This document shows, in pieces, positions 44,539-53,096 of a DNA stretch of 64,000 nucleotides. Positions within the stretch are counted from its first letter, which is position 1. Each line of letters opens with the position of its first letter. A program made the position numbers and the translations under genes. Origin of the DNA: JBFWML01 sp050251635 (GTDB taxonomy: Bacteria; Campylobacterota; Campylobacteria; Campylobacterales; SZUA-545); contig JBFWML010000002.1 of NCBI GenBank assembly GCA_050251635.1, positions 37,638-101,637 on the forward strand. The letters are read 5' to 3'. The notes beneath the pieces are model-generated. The model was given only the letters and a program-made list of their open reading frames with translations, ran no database searches and was not told the origin of the DNA.

Positions 44539-46298
44539 CAAGCAGTCGCGGCGGCGATGCGGCACTCTTTGGATTTGGCGGTCTTTTTAAGCTGCGCGAT
44601 CTGATCGCCGATCTCCTCGCCGCTGACCCGGATGCTTTGGGGGACAATCTCCAAAACCGCGGCGCTGACGGTGAGCAGCGGGTAGCGGCGCATCTCTCCG
44701 TCGCGGCTTTTGGCGTCAATAAAGCCCCGCTCTCGATCGTCGATGTCGTAAAAGCTCATCACGTCCAGCCGGAATTTTTCGATCACCTCGCCGATGCGTT
44801 GCAGGCAACCGTCGAAATCCTGCCCCTCGAATCCGGCAAAAAAATCATCTCCGCCGATATGGCCGATAAACCAGCCCCGCGCCTCCAGCTCCTTGCGCAA
44901 AATCTCCGCAAAGAGCAAAATCGCCCGGTCGCCCTGCCGAAAGCCGTATTTGTCGTTGTAGGGCTTGAAGTTGTCGAAGTCAAAATAGATCAGCACGGGG
45001 CTGTTTTCCCGCCGCTCCAAAACCTCGGCGATATATTCGCCTATCACGCTGTTGCCCGGCAGTTGGGTGAGCGGGTTTTGGCTGCGGGCGTAGGCGAGAT
45101 TTTTTTCGTGAATGACCTTGAGCAGCGAGGCGGCACTTAGAAACCCCGCATAACGCATATTGTCGGTAATGATCATCCCTTCGGTCTCTTCGTTGTAGCT
45201 GAAAATCTCCAAAATCCGCTCGGCTTTGGTCTGCAATTCCACCGTGGGGCAGGGGCTGATAAAACGGCGCAGGTTCTGCCCCATCGACCGGTTCATTAAA
45301 ATCTCCTTCCCGTAGGCGGAATAGACAAACTCCTTGAGGTCGCTCTCTTTAACGATGCCTAGCGGTTGACGGTCGCGATCGATAATGGGCAAAAAGGTGT
45401 TTTCTTTGTTGTTGCGAAAGCGGTTAAAGACCTCTTCCATGGGCTGATCGATAAAAATCGGTTCGATGCGGTTGATCTGCTGGCCGATGAGGCGTTGATC
45501 GTTTTGCTTTTCGCGGCGATCGGCTTTGATGGCCTTGTCCACGTGGGCGTAGTGGAGCTTGAGATCGTCCGTGAGCGTGGTGGGATGCTGCACATAGTAC
45601 CCTTGCGCCAGTTCGCAGCCCATATCCTTGCACATCAAAAACTCTTCGCGGGTTTCGACCCCTTCGGCCACCACGGTGATGCCCAGCGTGTGGGCGATAT
45701 TGATGATATTGGTCAAAAAAAGCCGCTTGCGAAAATCCGCAAAGAGCCCTTCGATAAAAAATCGGTTGATTTTCAGAAACTTCGGCGCGGCGTGATAGAG
45801 GAATTTAAAGCCCGTATAACCGGTGCCAAAATCGTCCAGCGCCACATGAAACCCCTGATCGCCGTAGATCTGCAAAATCGTTTTGATCTCCACAAAGGTC
45901 GCGGGGCTGTGGCCCTGGGGCCGTTCGGACACCTCAATGCAGAGGCTTGAAGGCTTAATGCCGTAGCGCTTGATGAGGTTTTGGGTATTGCCCAGCTGGT
46001 AGTCGTTCATGGCCAGAATCCGGCTGTCCACGTTGAGAAAGAGTTTGCTTTTTTCAAAAAGGCCCGTGCGGGCAAACTGGCTGACCGCCTTTTCCCGCAG
46101 CGCCAGCTCCAGCTGGTAGAGCATCTGATCTTCGTAGGCGGTATCAAAAAGATGGCGCAGGCTTTCAAAGGGGGTGCGCTTCTCCACCCCGCGCAGCAGC
46201 GCCTCAAAGCCAAAGGTCTCCCCCGTGCTGGTGTTGACAATGGGCTGATAGGCGTATTCAAGCGTTTGTACAATCCGCTGCCACTTTTCGCTAAGCAT
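44535..46298 (-). CDS. EAL-CBS-GGDEF cyclic-di-GMP protein
   Basis: 587 residues, no membrane helices. The EAL phosphodiesterase domain (about 1-245) has EALLR at 32-36, EVSE, DDFGTGY at 155-161, LKIN and E213 in AEGVE, so it looks active. A CBS pair (about 280-400) may bind a nucleotide. The GGDEF domain (about 405-570) has GGDDF at 482-486, a variant in which cyclase activity is uncertain. The order EAL-CBS-GGDEF is the reverse of most dual proteins. TATA-like sequences lie just upstream. Confidence 0.92.
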   Translation of the reverse strand: MLSEKWQRIVQTLEYAYQPIVNTSTGETFGFEALLRGVEKRTPFESLRHLFDTAYEDQMLYQLELALREKAVSQFARTGLFEKSKLFLNVDSRILAMNDYQLGNTQNLIKRYGIKPSSLCIEVSERPQGHSPATFVEIKTILQIYGDQGFHVALDDFGTGYTGFKFLYHAAPKFLKINRFFIEGLFADFRKRLFLTNIINIAHTLGITVVAEGVETREEFLMCKDMGCELAQGYYVQHPTTLTDDLKLHYAHVDKAIKADRREKQNDQRLIGQQINRIEPIFIDQPMEEVFNRFRNNKENTFLPIIDRDRQPLGIVKESDLKEFVYSAYGKEILMNRSMGQNLRRFISPCPTVELQTKAERILEIFSYNEETEGMIITDNMRYAGFLSAASLLKVIHEKNLAYARSQNPLTQLPGNSVIGEYIAEVLERRENSPVLIYFDFDNFKPYNDKYGFRQGDRAILLFAEILRKELEARGWFIGHIGGDDFFAGFEGQDFDGCLQRIGEVIEKFRLDVMSFYDIDDRERGFIDAKSRDGEMRRYPLLTVSAAVLEIVPQSIRVSGEEIGDQIAQLKKTAKSKECRIAAATAC

Positions 46299-46358
46299 TG
46301 CCGCCCCCTGATATAAGAGGGGTTATATACCAAGCCCCGGTGACGGCGGGGAGACGGA

Positions 46359-48368
46359 CTATTTCAGCAGTTCGTCGTGGGCCTCCATCTGCCAAGGAAG
46401 CGTGCCCGGCGAGATGTGCAAAAAGCGCAGATACTTTTCGAACTGATCGACCAGATCGTTTAAAATCATCTCCCGGTCAACCCCGTAAAGGTCGTAGGCC
46501 TGGCTCCCCCGCTTGAGGAAAACCTCGGCCGAGTAGTACTCGCCGGATTGCCCGGAGGCGTGCGAACCGGTAAAGTCGGGCAGCGGGTGGGCGCGCAGAC
46601 GAATCTCGTAGACAAAGTCGAGCCGGCCCTCCCTAAAGACGGAAAAAATCGCCCGGTCGTTCTCCTCGTCGAACTGGGCTTGGGCGGGCCAGCCCCGTCT
46701 TTTGAGTTCATCGGCCACCTGCTGCATGCTCTCAAGGCCCGTATGGCGGATAAACCCGGCAACCGCCGCCCGATCGGGAAAACTCACCAGTTGCCCCAAC
46801 CGGTTTTTCCAGCCCCCCGGCCGGCCCAGAGCGCCGCCGGGGGTGGGGTGCTGCAAGCTGGTTTCCCGGTGTCCTTCGATCACCAGCGCGCGCCACATTC
46901 CCACCGCCGCAATCAGCATAATCACCGCAAAGGGCAGGGCGCTGACGATCGACGCGGTCTGAAGCGCTCCAAGCCCGCCGGCAATCAGCAGCACCGCCGC
47001 CACAACCCCTTCGGTCGAGGCCCAAAAAACCCGCTGCCACACGGGCGTATAGGGCGCACCGCCGGAAGCGAGCGAGTCGATCACCAAAGAACCCGAGTCG
47101 GACGAGGTGACAAAAAAGGTAACAATCAAAAAGACCGTGACGATTGAAAGCACGGAGGTGAGCGGCAGGTGTTCGTAGAGTTTAAACAGCGCCACCGCCT
47201 TATCGGCGTGAACCTGATCGATCAGCGCCGTATAGCCTTCGACCAAAATCAGATGCAGCGCCGTATCGCCGAAGATGGAAAACCACATAAAGGTAAAGAG
47301 CGTCGGCACGAACATCACCCCGAAAACAAACTGCCGGATGGTGCGTCCCCGGCTGATTTTGGCGATAAAAAGCCCCACAAAGGGCGCCCAAGCGATCGTC
47401 CAGCCAAAGATAAAGAGCGTCCAGTTGCCGATCCAGTCGCTGTGCACATAGGCTTGCAGGCTAAAGGTGCGCTCCACAATGCCGCTGAGATAACTGCCGG
47501 TGTTTTCTAAAAAGGTTTCCAGAATAAAAATGGTCGGCCCCGCGATAAAGACAAAGGCCATCAGCCCCACCGCAATGCCGATGTTTAAAAGCGAGAGCCG
47601 CTTAATGCCCTTGTCCATCCCCAGCACCACCGAAACGATGGCCGCACAGGTAATCAGCGCAATGGCAATGACCTGCGTGGTCGTGCCGATAGGGATGGCG
47701 GGCCACAGGTAGTTCAGCCCCGCGTTGATCTGTACCACCGAAAGCCCCAGCGTGGTGGCAATCCCGAAGAGTGTGCCCAAAATAGCAAAGAGATCGACCA
47801 CATGGCCCGGCCAGCGGTGGATTTTTTCGCCAATGAGCGGAAACAGGGTTGAGCGCATCGAAAGCGGCAACCCGTGGCGAAAGGCAAAGTAAGCCAGCGT
47901 CAAGCCCACCAGCCCGTAAATGGCCCAGATATGAAAACCCCAATGGAAAAAGGCGATCAGCATCGCCTGCTTGGCCGCATCGATCGTCTGCGCGGCCCCT
48001 TCGGGGGGCGAAGCGTAGTGCAGCACCGGTTCGGCCACCCCGAAAAAAAGCAGCGCAATGCCGTACCCGGCGGAAAAGAGCATGGCAAACCACGCCACAA
48101 AACCGTATTCGGGTTCGGCGTGATCGGGGCCTAACCGAATCTGCCCCCATTTGGTCAGGGCGACGGTGACCACAAAAACCAAAAAGATCGCCACGCAGAG
48201 CATATAAAACCAGCCAAACTTGGCGGTAATAAAGCCGAGTGTATCGGCAAAGAGTTTTCCGGCTAGATCGGGGTTGCTGACCGTGCCGATCACCAGCAGG
48301 GCAATAATGACGACCGCAGGCACAAAAACCGGAACCAAAAGAGCTGTTTTAGAAGGACGAAGATTCAT
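46359..48368 (-). CDS. betT: BCCT-family betaine/choline transporter
   Basis: 669 residues from the ATG at 48368 (AAGGG six bases before; an in-frame ATG two codons earlier sits directly on that site). About twelve helices with BCCT motifs GWTIAWAPFVGLFIAKISRGRTIRQF and FMWFSIFGD (each partly quoted). A hydrophilic C-terminal domain (about 500-669) is the mark of the long BetT type, where it controls osmotic activation. Substrate (choline, betaine or ectoine) cannot be told. Confidence 0.87.
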   Translation of the reverse strand: MNLRPSKTALLVPVFVPAVVIIALLVIGTVSNPDLAGKLFADTLGFITAKFGWFYMLCVAIFLVFVVTVALTKWGQIRLGPDHAEPEYGFVAWFAMLFSAGYGIALLFFGVAEPVLHYASPPEGAAQTIDAAKQAMLIAFFHWGFHIWAIYGLVGLTLAYFAFRHGLPLSMRSTLFPLIGEKIHRWPGHVVDLFAILGTLFGIATTLGLSVVQINAGLNYLWPAIPIGTTTQVIAIALITCAAIVSVVLGMDKGIKRLSLLNIGIAVGLMAFVFIAGPTIFILETFLENTGSYLSGIVERTFSLQAYVHSDWIGNWTLFIFGWTIAWAPFVGLFIAKISRGRTIRQFVFGVMFVPTLFTFMWFSIFGDTALHLILVEGYTALIDQVHADKAVALFKLYEHLPLTSVLSIVTVFLIVTFFVTSSDSGSLVIDSLASGGAPYTPVWQRVFWASTEGVVAAVLLIAGGLGALQTASIVSALPFAVIMLIAAVGMWRALVIEGHRETSLQHPTPGGALGRPGGWKNRLGQLVSFPDRAAVAGFIRHTGLESMQQVADELKRRGWPAQAQFDEENDRAIFSVFREGRLDFVYEIRLRAHPLPDFTGSHASGQSGEYYSAEVFLKRGSQAYDLYGVDREMILNDLVDQFEKYLRFLHISPGTLPWQMEAHDELLK

Positions 48369-48412
48369 AGGCATCCCTTGTTTGGGGGTGCCTAACCCTA
48401 GCCAAGAGCCTC

Positions 48413-49087
48413 TTAAGCGTAGCGCTCCTTGGCCGAGACCTGTTCAATCTTCACGCCGGCGGTATCCAGCCTGGAACCGCGCCATTCGAAGATGGCGGCG
48501 GTGAGCCGGTCGCCGTAAACGCAGCCGGTGTCGATCCCGAGCGCGAAATCGTCGCGGCGCACGCCGCCGGGGGTGTGGCCGTACACCACAAAACCCTGAC
48601 TGCCGTTGTACAGCTCCGACCAAAACACATACTCCGGCGACGCGGCCCCCTTGCTCACATACCGCAGACGGGTTAGCAGCGGCTTGTGCTCCTCCTGCAG
48701 ATGACCCAGATGGATGCCGTTGGTCAGCCCCGCGTGAACCACCGTGAGGTTGGCAACCTTTAAAAACCGGGGCATGGCAAAGAGATAGGCCAGATCGGCG
48801 CTGCTGAGCCGTTCGTAGTGCTTGAGGCTGGCGCGGTGAACCACCTCGTCCAGCCCCGCGCGTTTAACCCCCGCAATCTCCAAAAACCGCTCTTCGTGGT
48901 TGCCCAAAATGGTCAACACGCCGTTTTCCCGGGCATAACGCAGGGTTTCGACGGGCCTAGGGCCTTTGCTGAGCAGATCGCCCACGGAGATTTCGGCGTC
49001 GCCGGAGCGCACGCCGATTTTGCTTCGCAGCAGCCGCCACTCATCCAGACAGCCGTGAATATCTCCGTAAACGATTATGCGACCCAT
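48413..49087 (-). CDS. Calcineurin-like metallophosphatase
   Basis: 224 residues, PPP-type serine/threonine phosphatase or ApaH-like. Metal motifs are GDIHG (8-12), GDLLSKG (36-42, in place of the usual GDxVDRG), GNHEE (62-66), HAG and GHTP. Loss of the Asp-Arg in the second motif is a known variant in bacterial PPP-like proteins. Upstream it faces away from the CHAD-ParA pair, sharing a gap of about 90 bases. Confidence 0.88.
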   Translation of the reverse strand: MGRIIVYGDIHGCLDEWRLLRSKIGVRSGDAEISVGDLLSKGPRPVETLRYARENGVLTILGNHEERFLEIAGVKRAGLDEVVHRASLKHYERLSSADLAYLFAMPRFLKVANLTVVHAGLTNGIHLGHLQEEHKPLLTRLRYVSKGAASPEYVFWSELYNGSQGFVVYGHTPGGVRRDDFALGIDTGCVYGDRLTAAIFEWRGSRLDTAGVKIEQVSAKERYA

Positions 49088-49179
49088 CTTTGCCCTTTTC
49101 TGGGCCGAAGTTTACTAAACGGTAACCACATTGCGGCGACAAACCGCACTTTTTAAACTCTTTGGGTAGCATTGACGCC

Positions 49180-50313
49180 ATGGTATGGCTTATTGCGACC
49201 ACTCATGACCACCCATCGATCAAAGCCCTCCAAAGCATCTGCCCGCACGGTTTAACCGCTCACAAAGAGGGGGAAACCGTTTTATTGCGCGACGGGGAGG
49301 GCAAGGTAAGAGCGCGGCTTTTTTGGCGTTCGGGTTATGTGGGTTTGCAGGGGTTGCGCGGTTACGAAAAGAGTTTGAAGCGGATTGAAGGGGCTTTGAT
49401 CAAAATGGCCTTTGCCCGGCGGCTGCCCGCGCTGGAGAATCTGGGATTGCGGCGCGGACAGAGCGCGCACGAAGCGTTTACGCGGATTGCCCAGCGGCTT
49501 TTAGAGGTGATGGAGGCCAACGAAGCCGGTGTGCTGGCCGATCTGGATGTGGAGTTTTTGCACGATTTTCGCGTTTCGCTCAGGCGCACGCGCAGTCTGC
49601 TTTCCCAGTTGCGCGCCGTTTTCGCCCCGGCGGTGTTCGAGCGGTGGCGCGCCGCCTTTAAGGAAACGGGCACCTACAGCGGCGAACAGCGGGATTTGGA
49701 CGTGTGGCTGGAGAGTTTGCAGCGCTGCGCCGATCGGGCGCTTTTGGAGCGGCTGAATGCCGACCGTGCCGCCGCGCACGGGGCGTTGTGCCGTTATCTG
49801 CGATCGGCCCGGTGGCGCAATCTGAAAAAAGCGTGGCACGAGGCGCTTCAAAGCCCGCCGGATTCGCGCCGCTTCTCTGCGGCGGCGGCCGAACCGATCG
49901 AAGAGGTGGCCGCCGCGCGTTTAAAACGGCAGTTTAAACGGGTGATCCAAGACGGCCGGGCCATCACCCCCGCTTCACCGCCGCAAAGCCTGCACACGCT
50001 GCGCATCGACTGCAAAAAACTGCGCTATCTGCTGGAGTTTTTTGAGCCGCTTTTCCCCGCCACCGCTGCGCTGATCGCGCCGCTGAAGCAGTTGCAGGAG
50101 GTGCTGGGCAACCATCAGGACGCCTGCGTGCAGATAGAGCGTTTGCAAACGCTGCAGGCGGGTATGCCGGGGCGTGAAACTTTGCAGACACTCAGCGCGC
50201 TTACGATCGAAGCCGAAAAGGCGCGGCTTTTGTGGCGCGGCCGTTTTGCCGGAGCGTTTGCCCGTTTCGACCGGGCCGAAAACCGCCGGATTTTTGCAAA
50301 GGAGGCGTTATGA
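49180..50313 (+). CDS. CHAD-domain protein
   Basis: 377 residues from the ATG at 49180 (a TTG at 49162 is less likely). The N-terminal ~90 residues are not recognised and may be a degenerate CYTH-like part. The CHAD domain (about 95-375) shows its two conserved His/Arg helices, HDFRVSLRRTRSLL (about 128) and LHTLRIDCKKLRYLLEFF (about 275), and is very basic. CHAD domains bind polyphosphate and localise to polyphosphate granules. It overlaps the ParA gene by ATGA. Confidence 0.9.
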   Translation: MVWLIATTHDHPSIKALQSICPHGLTAHKEGETVLLRDGEGKVRARLFWRSGYVGLQGLRGYEKSLKRIEGALIKMAFARRLPALENLGLRRGQSAHEAFTRIAQRLLEVMEANEAGVLADLDVEFLHDFRVSLRRTRSLLSQLRAVFAPAVFERWRAAFKETGTYSGEQRDLDVWLESLQRCADRALLERLNADRAAAHGALCRYLRSARWRNLKKAWHEALQSPPDSRRFSAAAAEPIEEVAAARLKRQFKRVIQDGRAITPASPPQSLHTLRIDCKKLRYLLEFFEPLFPATAALIAPLKQLQEVLGNHQDACVQIERLQTLQAGMPGRETLQTLSALTIEAEKARLLWRGRFAGAFARFDRAENRRIFAKEAL

Positions 50314-51047
50314 AAACCTTGGCCGTCTATAACCTCAAAGGGGGCGTGGGGAAAACCGCCGCCAGCGTCAATCTGGCCTACGAAGCGGCCCGAAGCGGGC
50401 TAAAAACCCTGCTGTGGGACTTGGACCCGCAGGGGGCGAGCAGTTTTTATTTTCGCATCAAGCCCCGCATTAAAACCGAGGTCAAAAAACTGCTCAAAAA
50501 AACCCACAAAGCCCAAGACTCGATCAAGGCGACCGACTACGACAATCTTGATCTGCTTCCGGCGGATTTTGCCTACCGCGAGATGGATTTGGCGCTGGAT
50601 GACTTGAAACATTCGCGCAAGCGGTTTTTGCCGCTGGTGGAGACAGTGAGCGAAGAGTACGATCTGTTTATTATTGACTGTCCGCCGGGGCTGACGCTGG
50701 TGAACGAAAACCTGCTGATCGCCGCCGACAGGATCGCCGTTCCGGTTATTCCCACGCCGCTGTCGCTTCGGGCCTATGAAACCATGGCCGATCACGCCGA
50801 AAAGCTGGGGGTTGAGCGGGAGCGGTTTTTGCCGTTTTTTTCCATGATCGACCGCCGCAAAAAGCTCCACCGCGATGTGGTCGAAAGTTTTGTGGCCGCC
50901 CACCGCGCCTTAGAAAGCGGTATTCCGTATCTGTCGGTGGTGGAGCAGATGGGTGAAGCGCGCGCCCCCGTGGCCGTTTATGCGGGCAAGACTGCCGCCG
51001 CCGCCGCTTACCGGGCGCTGTTTAACGAGATTCGTCTATCTTTGTGA
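50310..51047 (+). CDS. ParA/McdA-type partition ATPase
   Basis: 245 residues. Deviant Walker A KGGVGKT at 10-16, A' DLDPQG at 37-42 and Walker B-like IDCPPG at 122-127. Arg/Lys clusters (KKLLKKTHK about 59-67, RRKK late) could bind the nucleoid. No N-terminal HTH, hence type Ib/McdA-like and not a plasmid ParA with autoregulation. No parB or parS nearby; the coupled partner is the CHAD gene, suggesting cargo positioning. AAAGGAGG precedes the ATG. It overlaps the convergent MerP-like gene by 26 bases. Confidence 0.9.
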   Translation: MKTLAVYNLKGGVGKTAASVNLAYEAARSGLKTLLWDLDPQGASSFYFRIKPRIKTEVKKLLKKTHKAQDSIKATDYDNLDLLPADFAYREMDLALDDLKHSRKRFLPLVETVSEEYDLFIIDCPPGLTLVNENLLIAADRIAVPVIPTPLSLRAYETMADHAEKLGVERERFLPFFSMIDRRKKLHRDVVESFVAAHRALESGIPYLSVVEQMGEARAPVAVYAGKTAAAAAYRALFNEIRLSL

Positions 51048-51312
51048 CCTTGGAAACCGTTCCGGTATAACCCGTTGTTTCGATGGCTTTGAGCAGTTTG
51101 TTTAGATCATAACCTTCGGGTACGATAACCCGCGCCTGTTCGGTTTTGAGCGACGATTTGGCGTAAATCACCCCGTCGGTGTTGCGCAAAGCCTGATTGA
51201 TCGCCGCGACGCACAGGGGGCAGTGCATCCCCTTAACATCAATAATCACCTCTTGATCCGCGCCAAAGGCCAAAGCCGCCAAAAAGGCCCAGAGAATCAA
51301 AAACCGTTTCAT
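51022..51312 (-). CDS. Exported MerP-like heavy-metal-associated domain protein
   Basis: 96 residues: signal peptide about 1-17 (cut near AFG/AD), then one HMA domain with the binding motif GMHC31-P-L-C34. MerP in mercury operons hands Hg(II) to MerT through the same cysteines. Here no merA or merR is present, and the gene is last in an operon with a TusA-MerT fusion next to selD, so the ligand may be selenium-related; that is inference. Confidence 0.85.
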   Translation of the reverse strand: MKRFLILWAFLAALAFGADQEVIIDVKGMHCPLCVAAINQALRNTDGVIYAKSSLKTEQARVIVPEGYDLNKLLKAIETTGYTGTVSKVTKIDESR

Positions 51313-51866
51313 TCAAACTCCATTAACCACGGGATAAAAAACGGGTAAAACAGCAGCACAAGCACCAGCGGCGAAAGTACCCAGTACAGCCACAGCAGTT
51401 GCCGCCGGGAAAAGCGGCCCGTACACAGCGGCTTTTCGGAAAAGTAAAGCCGCCAAAAACCGTAGCCGATCAACCCCAATGAGAGCGCAATCATCGGCCA
51501 CTGCAACCACGCCAGATGTTCCAGTCCCGAAAGCCCCGCCGCCGAGACGCCGAAGACCAGATAGATAAACGGCCCCACGCAGCACAGGCTCGATACGACC
51601 GCCGCGCCGATCGCCGCAGTGATGGCTGCGATGACCCCTTTAATGCCGCCTTGTTTAACCGGCGGCGACAAAACCAGCCGTATGCGGTCGCCTTCGTCAA
51701 ACCGCGCGAGGCTAAAGCCCATCACTTTAGCCAGCCGCGCGAGGTTTTCCGCCGAAAGGGCGGTGCAGAGAATTTCGTAGGTTTCAAAGGGAGCCGCTTC
51801 GATCGCGGCCTTGGCGCGGATGACCGGCTCGGGGCAGCTCAGCTGGCGGTAGTCGAGCCGGATCAC
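51309..51866 (-). CDS. TusA/YedF-like domain fused to MerT-like transporter
   Basis: 185 residues. Residues 1-68 are a SirA/TusA/YedF-like domain with the CPxP motif SC11-P-E-P-VIRAK. Residues about 75-185 form three membrane helices, the first holding the C95-C96 pair in SSLCCVGPF as in MerT (SSCCVLP-like), with one further Cys (C148) in the cytoplasmic loop where MerT has two. The fusion places a sulfur/selenium-carrying Cys directly at the cytoplasmic side of a thiol-based importer. YedF-type proteins are known to co-occur with selD. Four-base overlap with the MerP-like gene. Confidence 0.85.
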   Translation of the reverse strand: MIRLDYRQLSCPEPVIRAKAAIEAAPFETYEILCTALSAENLARLAKVMGFSLARFDEGDRIRLVLSPPVKQGGIKGVIAAITAAIGAAVVSSLCCVGPFIYLVFGVSAAGLSGLEHLAWLQWPMIALSLGLIGYGFWRLYFSEKPLCTGRFSRRQLLWLYWVLSPLVLVLLFYPFFIPWLMEFE

Positions 51867-51869
51867 GGG

Positions 51870-53003
51870 TTATTTCACCTCTTGGGCGGTGTACACGTAG
51901 GCAAAGGTTTTGGCATCGTAGTAGTTGAGCGGTTCGCCGTCCACTTCGGCGTAGGGGTAGCCAAAGTTATTAATGGGGGTTTGTTCCGCCTCGGGGCTGA
52001 GGTGGAAATCGCGCCCGTAGTTAAAGCCGACCCAGTTCATCTCCCAGTTGCCGAAAAAGTATTCGTTGACGGCCTGAACGCTCGGGTGATCGTGTTTGAG
52101 GTTTTCGTACAGGCGGCCTTTGGTGACATCGGCCGGATCGCAGGGCACCCAGCCGTGGCCCGCCAGATAAAACTGCGCGCGGCAGTGCTGGCCGCCGGTA
52201 ATGGTGGCAAAGCCTTTCTCGTCCGATCCGCCGAAGGCTTTGGCGGAGTATTTACCCATTTTGGGCGCACTGCCCAGCCGGATGCCAAACATCTCCCGCG
52301 CCGGAATCCCCGCCGCGCGCAACAGGGCCACAAAAACCGAGCTGATATCGGTGCATTTGCCGCCCAGATAACCGCTTTCCAGGGTTTTGGCCGCGTCACC
52401 CAGACCGCAGCCGATGACGCTGTTGTCGCGGAACATATTGGCGGTGGTCCACTCGTAGATCATCCGCGCTTTTTTAAGCGGGTCTTTCTCTTTGCCCACG
52501 ATCTTATCGGCGGTTTTTTTGACTACGCCGTCGGTGGGAATATGGGCCGTGGGCTCCAAAAAGCGCTTCACTTCGGCGGGATAGCTGACGGTTTTGGGCG
52601 CCTGATAGCTTTTAAGTTCGCCGTTTAGCGCCGGTTCCCAGTTCAGCGTGTCGATGACCATTTCGACCGTGAGGGTCATTTTGCCCTCGGAGTTAGGCCA
52701 GCGGGCAAAGAGGGTTTTGGCGCCGTAAGCGTTGTCGGCGGTGACGTAGGCTTCGGCGTAGTTGCCGCTGAAGCTGAGTTTGCGCAGTTGCTGAAAGTGC
52801 GCGTCTTCGGGTACGGGAACCCACAGTTTGGTTTCGCCCGATGCGCCCTTGGGGGCCTGAACGTCGTAGGTGTGGGTAAAGACAAAACGGCGGCGGCCGT
52901 CAACAATATTGAGCGCGCTGGTTGTGGCGGTGGCGACAACGGGGGTGAGAACCGAGGCGGCAGAGAGTACGGCTGCGCCCTTGAGGAAGTTTCTTCTTTG
53001 CAT
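51870..53003 (-). CDS. Tat-exported transglutaminase-like protein
   Basis: 377 residues. A Tat signal is plain: QRRNFLKGAAVLSAASVLTPVV. The transglutaminase-like triad is likely Cys in GGKCTDISSVFVALLRAAGIPAR, His in QHCRAQFYLAGHGW and Asp in CDPADV. Such periplasmic domains act as peptidases or amidating enzymes. First gene of the operon with the TusA-MerT fusion (three-base gap). AAGGA before the ATG; the leader holds a SECIS-like hairpin. How it serves metal or selenium uptake is unknown. Confidence 0.85.
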   Translation of the reverse strand: MQRRNFLKGAAVLSAASVLTPVVATATTSALNIVDGRRRFVFTHTYDVQAPKGASGETKLWVPVPEDAHFQQLRKLSFSGNYAEAYVTADNAYGAKTLFARWPNSEGKMTLTVEMVIDTLNWEPALNGELKSYQAPKTVSYPAEVKRFLEPTAHIPTDGVVKKTADKIVGKEKDPLKKARMIYEWTTANMFRDNSVIGCGLGDAAKTLESGYLGGKCTDISSVFVALLRAAGIPAREMFGIRLGSAPKMGKYSAKAFGGSDEKGFATITGGQHCRAQFYLAGHGWVPCDPADVTKGRLYENLKHDHPSVQAVNEYFFGNWEMNWVGFNYGRDFHLSPEAEQTPINNFGYPYAEVDGEPLNYYDAKTFAYVYTAQEVK

Positions 53004-53026
53004 GGGGGTTCCTTATGTTTTGTGGG

Positions 53027-53041
53027 GGTGCAACCTGCACC
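53027..53041 (-). promoter_or_regulatory. SECIS-like GGU-loop hairpin in operon leader
   Basis: The minus-strand leader reads GGTGCA-GGT-TGCACC, a perfect six-base-pair stem with loop GGU, 23 bases before the ATG and about 10 before the ribosome-binding site. The apical part of the E. coli fdhF SECIS is GGUUGCAGGUCUGCACC, which shares the GCAGGU core and closing GCACC. A second small hairpin (GGCTTTGAGCC, 53055-53045) precedes it in the transcript. Function as a SelB-binding control element is inference. Confidence 0.5.
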
Positions 53042-53096
53042 GAAGGCTCAAAGCCGGCAATTAATCCATATTCTTAATAAACGCGACCTTAAGGGC

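Noticed and set aside
49162..49180. TTG start for the CHAD gene
   Set aside because: It would add six residues with no better ribosome-binding site than the ATG at 49180.
51022..51866. Mercury-resistance operon
   Set aside because: MerT- and MerP-like parts are present, but no merA, merR or merB, and the TusA fusion next to selD points elsewhere.
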